DNA from: Meghimatium bilineatum
Lineage: Eukaryota > Mollusca > Gastropoda > Stylommatophora > Philomycidae
Assembly: GCA_034231615.1 (NCBI GenBank)
Contig: CM067317.1
Location: 20,357,379 to 20,421,378 of the forward strand
DNA: 64,000 nucleotides
Reading direction: 5' to 3'
In this document: positions 57,561-64,000 of the stretch, piece by piece
How the letters are laid out: each line of letters starts with the position of its first letter
Position numbering within the stretch: the first letter of the stretch is position 1
Made by a program: the position numbers and the translations under genes
The notes under the pieces: model-generated
Databases searched by the model: none
Told to the model about the DNA's origin: nothing
Seen by the model: the letters and a program-made list of their open reading frames with translations, nothing else

Positions 57561-58221
57561 TGTGGAAAATAGATGGACTGCGTAAATAAGCCAATTCCCA
57601 AGCAGATAACAAACATAGTTAGCCCTAACTCATAATCAGGCTATACATACACAGCTCAAACAATATACATATACAACGAGCACAACAATAGTAATAAATA
57701 CGACCCAAATATATCACCGGGATGTTAGTGTATCTATACACACCAAAAATACACAAATGTATTCACATTTACACCAACTTTTTTCCACGCCCACATGCTG
57801 GCAACTACCAAAACGGACCAACAACCAAGACCCTATAGAATTTCACACATATCAGATATTAAATTTAACATCAAAATACCATAGAAAAGGTAGCGAATGT
57901 GCCCGTTAACCCATGTCTGAAGAAGAAGAGCCAAAAACAATACTATGATTGAAAATCCTGTTAGAATAACAAACCACCTGTTCAGATATTAACAACATTA
58001 CTTACATAAGTCATTCTTCAAAATGACCAAGTTCCGGTAGTTTCTATTAGTAAGTGCCGATAACGTATGATTTTTTTAAAATGTTTGGTCCTACAAATAT
58101 ACACACATCACCCAATGGGATGAATGGGTTACTCCAAGTGTGTGCACAGTACAAAACCTGTATTGCCTATTCGGTTGTGCTTCAATAGTGCAATACAGGC
58201 GATTGGTGTAGCTGGTTCGTA

Positions 58222-58228
58222 TATAAAA
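58222..58228 (+). promoter_or_regulatory. TATA box ahead of the PPP1R15-like region, right arm
   Basis: TATAAAA in a TCGTATATAAAACTAGG context. It is the clearest core-promoter-like site in the arm and reads outward. A short ORF with ATG at 58293 (MSFSEVCMFKTMTKGSLFSS, ending 58415) lies between it and the PPP1R15-like gene. Confidence 0.45.
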
Positions 58229-58644
58229 CTAGGTGTTTGCTCGTTTGTTAGTATCAGAATCATATGCTGTCGTATTTATAGCCCGTGCTGAGATGTCATT
58301 CTCAGAGGTGTGCATGTTTAAGACAATGACGAAGGGTAGCCTTTTTTCATCCTTTATGTATAGGTTACACACTAATAAAATTTTCACTACGTATTGCTCA
58401 GGTACAACCCCATAACAAGCTACCCTATATGTTTAGCTATTGTTTATGCGGTGCGGGTGAGTTTAGCTAGTTCGGCAGATTATTACTGGTAGCGGTTAAT
58501 GTTGAAGGCGGCACACAAACCCTATAATACACTTCACTCTTATAGGCACTAACATTACCCGTAGGCAGCTGGTAGGTGTGGCTTCTCCATAATTAGTGTC
58601 TTTTAAACCCCAACAACAAAAAGCCGATACGACCAACGTCGCCA

Positions 58645-59613
58645 GTGAAAATGCAACTCGATAGATGTCCACTTGGGAGCCTTTTTTCTTGGTGTTCAGC
58701 TTCTGAGGCAACTGAGGGCGTTGGTAGTAATGAAGACAGTGATGGGTGGTCAGACAATGAAGATATGTCGATGTCCCCGATAAGCTGCTCTGTCTTTAAT
58801 TCACCTTTAACGCTAGCCACGCTCTTTAAACCCAGAAGTGAAGCCGTATCAGACCCATCATCCGAGACAGAAACCATTCATCTAGCTGGTGAGTCAGGGA
58901 CCAATAGTCTAGAATCATGTTTACCATCACTTAGTCAGATTAATGCTAAATGGGAGTATGATTATCCTACCACTACCATCGCCCGTTGTCACGCTGTCTC
59001 AGGAACTGAAAGCAAACAGGGTCGTAGAAAGGTATTATGTGTATGTATACATATATTGGTTGTTGTTGTAAGGCGGTAATTGGAGTTTAGTTGTTTGTGT
59101 TTAGGCTAACCTTTGAAAAAAAATAAAATAATAATAATAATATCATTACCGAACAGAGACTATTTTGTCGTGGTACTTTTTCTTCCTATGATATCACTAC
59201 ACCGGGGGCGGATTATATCCGTGGTGGAGTAACTAGTGTATAATAATATGCACGTACAGCTAATGCGAACTTTCTTTTCTTAAGTGTGCTAACCTATAAG
59301 TAAGTGTAACAAGCCGAGCTAATGGATATTCCTCTTGTTTACTCTACAGGTTCATTTTGCTACAGGGGGTAAATTGATAACTACCTATATTTTTGTGGCT
59401 GAAGCTCATCATTACACAAGAAGTTATTTTGCTTTAGACCGGGAACTGTTTCAAAGGCGGGTCAATGAGCTTGAGCTAGTCATTTCACCCTTGCTTGATA
59501 GCACCCATAGGCGTAAGATCATAGATCACTACGAACAGGGAAGAAATAATAGTCAGGCTTACACTTTAGACAGACCTCATCATTTCAAAAAAAGCTTTGA
59601 ACCAGCCCAATGA
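58645..59613 (+). CDS. PPP1R15 (GADD34/CReP)-like PP1/eIF2-alpha regulator, right arm
   Basis: PPP1R15 proteins recruit protein phosphatase 1 to dephosphorylate eIF2-alpha and so restart translation under stress. Herpesvirus ICP34.5 and African swine fever virus DP71L are known viral relatives. Here a first open piece (ATG 58651) is acidic and serine-rich (SNEDSDGWSDNEDMSMSP). A second open piece (59335-59613) carries the family core: VHFATGGKLITTYIFVAEAH, then YTRSYFALDRELFQRRVNEL, then ISPLLDSTHRRKIIDHYEQG. The order RVxF-like PP1 docking start, a short hydrophobic strand, an aromatic/DR..F.RR helix and an L..HR helix is that of the PPP1R15 C-terminus. A CTCTACAG acceptor-like site lies directly before VHF and a GTATTATG donor-like site about 300 bp upstream, so a two-exon gene, as in animal hosts, is plausible. 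Fossil of a virus-like element, or host gene captured by it. Confidence 0.68.
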
Positions 59614-59819
59614 TTAAGTTGACTAACTCACCATTTGTCCTTGCTCTATTAATGTTAAAAGGGCTTGATGTGTCACTGCCGCTTATATTTCCACGTTTCA
59701 CAGTCACACACTGGGAAAATAAACTGTCATTTCAATATGGTGTACTGTCATTTCAATAATTAGGAATATGAGGTCCTCAACTACCTATTTTTCCAGAGGC
59801 AATGATATGATAAACCATT

Positions 59820-60120
59820 AGGTGATGGTGTTAATGATGTAGCCGTAACATCATTCAAGAGACCACTTATCCATGTTCGGCGTTACTATGGTGATGCAAA
59901 TATAAAGTATCCAACTAGAACCGGCATCACAATGAGTCGTCAAGAATTTGTAGACCTCGTAGACCTCCGAGAGGTCATTCTGAAAGAATTTGATAGAGTG
60001 TGTGGTGTTTTTGGCACAAAAACCGATTCAACTGCTCCAGCTGCAAACACAGTTACTAATACAGCCAACAAAATGTCTACACCGACTACGAACCCACATA
60101 TGTACCTGAGATGCCTGTAG
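59820..60120 (+). pseudogene. PC4/SUB1-like fragment, right arm
   Basis: One reading frame contains KRPLIHVRRYYGDANIKYPT, then RTGITMSRQEFVDLVDLREV and LKEFDRVCG. The pattern (V.IR.YY ... KP..KGI.L....W..L) fits the PC4/p15 coactivator fold, a single-stranded-DNA-binding domain found in eukaryotes, phages and some DNA viruses. The only in-frame ATG is inside the domain (59932), so this looks incomplete or broken. The C-terminus is low-complexity (TVTNTANKMSTPTTNP). Confidence 0.42.
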
Positions 60121-60332
60121 CAACCCACAACCAACCAGAACAGAAAAAGAAGAAGCCACCAGGAGACGAAAACTACAACCAACTGTGACTCCTATGAACA
60201 GTCAATTATACCATGAACCTTTTTTTATTCTTTCTTAATTATTTTGGAAAAAGGTATGCGAATCATAAAATAAATATGTTTTATATCTCTGAAAAAATAT
60301 GTCTATCACGTTTTATGGTTCGACTTTAATCA

Positions 60333-60599
60333 TTGTTATATTTGTATATGTGTATTGTCTGTTTCGTTGTACTATATGCTATGTCTTGCTACAAAGAAAG
60401 CTTCTATAAACTACAGAGGTTCAAGTTATTGACCGGTACAGAACTCAGAAGTTATCCACAGATCATGAAGAACAGAACCTTCGCTCTCTATATATTCGAT
60501 ATAGGTAGACCTGCTGAGCCCAGAACTGCTTTATACAAGGGTTATACACAGACCAAGATAACATTAGAAACCCCATCATGGTTTGGGGTCATAAGCTAG
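60333..60599 (+). CDS. Small membrane-type ORF, right arm
   Basis: Identical protein to 52699-52965. Likely ATG at 60351. One N-terminal hydrophobic segment then a polar C-terminus ending ETPSWFGVIS. Function unknown. Confidence 0.4.
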   Translation: MLYLYMCIVCFVVLYAMSCYKESFYKLQRFKLLTGTELRSYPQIMKNRTFALYIFDIGRPAEPRTALYKGYTQTKITLETPSWFGVIS

Positions 60600-60769
60600 T
60601 CAAGTTAATTCAAGCACCCAAACCACCCTAAAGGTGTGAGAACCCTTGGCCTTTTCCTCTGTGTTATTTAAAGGTAGGGTAACTATTATGGGTATAGAAC
60701 TGCTAATTCAGAAAACTGATAAACATGACGTTTGTGGTGTGGGATATATGTTATTATGAGAACTGTTGG

Positions 60770-61080
60770 CAAAGAAACAATAACTTAAAAGAGAGATACC
60801 ATAATTGAAACGGGGACTGAAAACATAATTGAAGAACCTACCGAGAATATACTAAGAAAATATTGACCCAAAGTAGACAATGTTAGAAGCTAGCGAGACC
60901 ATACTGATAATATGGTAGAACATAGTTGAAACTCATACAGAGACCACCCGGCGACCATGGCTAAAGCGTGAAGTGAGAAAATAGTTGCAGAGCCTAGTGA
61001 GAACATACTAAGAAAATATTAAACAGGGTAGAATATGATAGAAGCTAGTGTGAATATACTGAGAACATTTTTGTTATATG
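60770..61080. repeat. Degenerate ~90-bp repeats at the outer arm (mirrored in the left arm, 52219-52529)
   Basis: Pieces such as GAGAATATACTAAGAAAATATT, GAGAACATACTAAGAAAATATT and AGAAGCTAGTGTGAATATAC recur three or four times in a non-exact rhythm. Non-coding. They may be a regulatory or terminal region of the element, or host sequence within the duplicated arm. Confidence 0.45.
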
Positions 61081-61195
61081 AGTTATATTAACCACCCAGC
61101 ACCATAATTTTCAATTTTACAATGTGAGAAGCACTTGAATATAAGCATAAAATAATGAGAACCATTGGCCAAGGCACAGAAGAATGTGTGGAGAC

Positions 61196-61295
61196 NNNNN
61201 NNNNNNNNNNNNNNNNNNNNNNNNNNNNNNNNNNNNNNNNNNNNNNNNNNNNNNNNNNNNNNNNNNNNNNNNNNNNNNNNNNNNNNNNNNNNNNN
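61196..61295. other. Assembly gap (100 N)
   Basis: Exactly 100 N, a conventional placeholder for a join of unknown length. The right arm of the inverted repeat ends on its left, and the direct duplicate begins on its right. Confidence 1.
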
Positions 61296-64000
61296 GGAAA
61301 GACAGGAAGGATGCTTACTATTGCACAGTATTATCGTTTAGCTTCATCTTTTAAAAGCAAATAGGCCTACTGTCAGTAAATAGTATTTCCAGTAGAAGTC
61401 GCCATTGCTTCAAATTAGAAATATTTCAATAAATATTACAGATGTTCTCGAGTACTAATCTTTCACATTGTAAACTGCAACTGCTTCTGGTTGTTGTATT
61501 TTAAAAGTTCTCTCATTCTGGAACACAATTCACATTCATATACGAATCTTTGAGATCGGCGTTGTTTATCTCTGAAGGGCGTCGTAGTGTGACGACTCCA
61601 CTTTGTGAACCATATTTACAGGTTTCATCATCAGTACACTAACTTCATGCACAACAAGGAACCATTTATCCGTGGCTATTCAGTACGGAAAAATACTCGA
61701 GTTCAGTAACCTATCGATAAAAATTTTCCATCCGCCATGTTGTTGTAGCGTTCCAGATTTTTGTTGTTGTAACAATAGTTTTAAGCACACGAATGTGCAA
61801 GTGTTACGTCGATATATAAACATGTTAAAATTAATTATAAACCTATTTTGTGTTTCATGTTTCAAATCAAAAGAACACAAGATACTGGGCTAAATTAAAA
61901 ACTAATATTTTACCTTCAACCACATATTTCTAGCATTATACAGCATATGTAGGTTCTGCGTAATGTGCGCGTAAATTTTGAAAGTGTTAACATTTCATTC
62001 ATAAAACGTTTAGCAGTATATTTTGACGTAAGTAATGGTGAATGGATATAAATAACACATTGAGTTATTTTAATCCTCATTTTGCTTGAATAGGTGGTCT
62101 TTCTTAAGGCCCCCCCCCCCCCCAAATCACCCAATTAACCACCCGTTTAAAATTCCTACATAGAAAAGAGATTGACACAGATATGGCTATGGAAGTAAAG
62201 TGCAATTCTGGTAAGTTATACCATTCAAACAGGATATCTTGTTATTCGTATGTGACTATATTTATATCAAATATGAAAACTTCAATGTTTTCAATGAGTG
62301 GAAAATCACAAATAATATTTCCATATTTAAAAAAAAACATGATTTATTTTCATGGTTATACGCCTTTATATAAAGAGTGGTGCCAGAATATAACGATAAC
62401 TACCCCCATTACAGAACAAAGAATAATTTTATTGGCGATGTCAGACAAAATTATGAACGGAAATTTTTTTACGAAAAGTAAAAATAACGTTTACTTATGC
62501 TATTATACTATTATTTCCCACGTGATTTATAATGCGGACTATTTCGTTTTTATTTAACATTGTTGAATCATATATTCCTGTCTGAAAATATTCCACTTCT
62601 GCCTTTATCAATGAGAGGAGCATAGGCCAAAGATTAATGGAAAATTGTCAAATTTGGGTACACCCTTTTGTGCATAACAGTTTTTAATGACCTATCTGCG
62701 GCATTGGTAATAGACTTGTAAAAATTGTTTCTTATTGACGAGAAGTTCACATCCTGTAAGGTGTTATTTGTCCACATTTGGACACTTATTTCTCACTTCA
62801 ACTTCTGGCATGATTGCCATCAGTTGTAGTGCCAATATAAAGCAATAGAGTTAGGGAAACATTTTGTTTTTAGAGAGAACGTGTTAATTGACAGACATTT
62901 TGTTCATAACATTATCCCACAAATGTGAGGTTTTTTTACAATATAATTCTATATTTTTGTTATTCTGAGATGTTATCTCTCACGGAAAGATGTTAAATAA
63001 AATATAAGATCGTGTGCAGGGGCTGTGCTGTACTATGATGCACATAGGTGCCGCATCAGGCTGCACCAACCAAAACACATTTAAGGGGCGGCATTTCGAA
63101 GAAAACCCTTTATATGGGGCGGCATTTTCAAAGACTTGCATCATACTGAGAAAATCTATTGCAAGGTCATGATAACATGAACATACAAATACAGTAAAAT
63201 ATCCTAAGTGGAACCGTAAGGGACTGGGCATTTTCCCGATAAAACCAACTTCTGCTTAATCAAGGGTGTGCTATTGACAATTTAATTATTTGCGGAGCTG
63301 GAAAACATTTCCGTTGAAAACAAATTTTCGTTTAATAAATAGATTGTTTAAAACAGATTCTTACTGTATTAGAAAAGACATTTCTGTGAGTAAGACTATC
63401 ATTGAAAACTATATCCTCAGAAAATATACATTGATCTATTTATCAGAGTTCACGTTATGCGCTATGGAAAGAGTAGATCAAGTTGAATTAATATATGAAA
63501 CATAGTTCTTCTTCTTCTTTCCTTCCTCTTTTACCTTTACGGTGTCGAGGGAGATATAATGTTCTTGTTCTCGCTTTTCTGGCAGCTTCAGATAATTTCA
63601 TTTGATGTTCGTGCAATGTCTCTTTGATGTTGTCGATTAAGCGTACTCATAGGTCTACCCCTGGGTCTTCTTTCTGCTTTCTCCTCTCTTCATATATAAT
63701 TTATATACTAATGAATCACATGGCATTCTTTAAAGTTGGAACATAGTTAATATTTATTAAATTAGAGTCATCTTAAAGCAAATACGAATATTAAAGAACT
63801 GATATTTGGTAAAACTCGAGACAATGATGGCACTGCATTATGATGTGTGCATTCTGGGAAGATATCAAATTGAGGAATATATTGACAGAGTTATTGCAAT
63901 GAACCGCTGGGGTTACTGGACGAAGAGATTTAGTATGAACATTATTGATTATGCAGTTGTACTGGGTAACTATAGTGCACTATTGGTGAAACAGCGTCAA
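61296..64000 (+). repeat. Right copy of the 2.7-kb direct duplication
   Basis: Matches 10752-13443 throughout, up to the window edge, so the duplication probably goes on beyond it. Holds the same poly-C tract (62110-62123), repeat family C (63010-63150) and LINE tails (about 63530-63718 and from 63840). Differences are small and scattered, at the level expected between two alleles. It starts exactly at the gap, so it may be the other haplotype of the 10.7-kb region rather than a true duplication. Confidence 0.95.

Larger units (their letters stand above)
56667..61195 (-). repeat. Right arm of the giant inverted repeat (virus-like element)
   Basis: Reverse complement of 52104-56630 with only a few small differences. 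It is cut off by the N gap. Taken with the left arm, it gives two copies of the same element segment lying head to head. Family: virus-like, Polinton/adintovirus kin suggested by one gene only. Age: young, since the arms are nearly identical, unless they are an assembly product. Looks incomplete. Confidence 0.97.

Noticed and set aside
61155-61364. 69-codon frame running through the N gap
   Set aside because: Half of it is unknown sequence; it joins two unrelated contigs.

Overview
This is an AT-rich, intron-bearing animal genome window that is mostly transposon debris around two recognisable host genes. Introns with GT..AG borders, many non-LTR retrotransposon (LINE) fragments, tRNA-derived SINEs, hAT, mariner and pogo-type elements, and many micro- and minisatellites all point to a metazoan. 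The mix of SINEs with a shared internal GTAAATGGGTACC motif and of LINE tails ending in (AAG)n makes me favour a lophotrochozoan, perhaps a mollusc, but this is soft evidence.

Layout. 1-4118: the last three exons of a proton/myo-inositol cotransporter (SLC2A13 family), + strand, with a SINE-in-LINE insertion in an intron. 4.1-24.8 kb: transposon graveyard with tandem repeats, a hAT MITE with perfect target-site duplications (15.5 kb) and one LINE nested inside another (16.4-18.2 kb). 24.9-26.6 kb: a single-exon, eight-finger C2H2 zinc-finger gene with a short upstream ORF. 27.7-51.6 kb: more LINE pieces, a 30/27-bp minisatellite (31.1-31.8 kb), a deleted mariner (34.9 kb), a pogo-like transposon (39.4-41.5 kb) and its internally deleted relative (36.4-37.3 kb), a LINE with its reverse-transcriptase active site (44.1-46.0 kb) and a ~340-bp tandem array (49.5-50.7 kb).

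52.1-61.2 kb is the unusual part: a near-perfect inverted repeat with arms of at least 4.5 kb around a 36-bp spacer. Each arm holds the same virus-like gene set: a zinc-finger/MILVDP protein of the type I associate with Polinton/adintovirus elements, a protein with the PP1-binding core of the PPP1R15 (GADD34/CReP) family, a PC4/SUB1-like fragment, and a small membrane-type ORF. I treat it as a fossil of a virus-like element. A cellular-type eIF2-alpha phosphatase recruiter inside such an element, in a head-to-head pair, is the best candidate here for something undescribed.

The inverted repeat runs straight into a 100-N gap (61196-61295). After the gap, 61296-64000 repeats 10752-13443 in direct orientation with only scattered differences. 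This suggests that the scaffold joins two haplotypes, so both large duplications need read-level checks before any biological reading.
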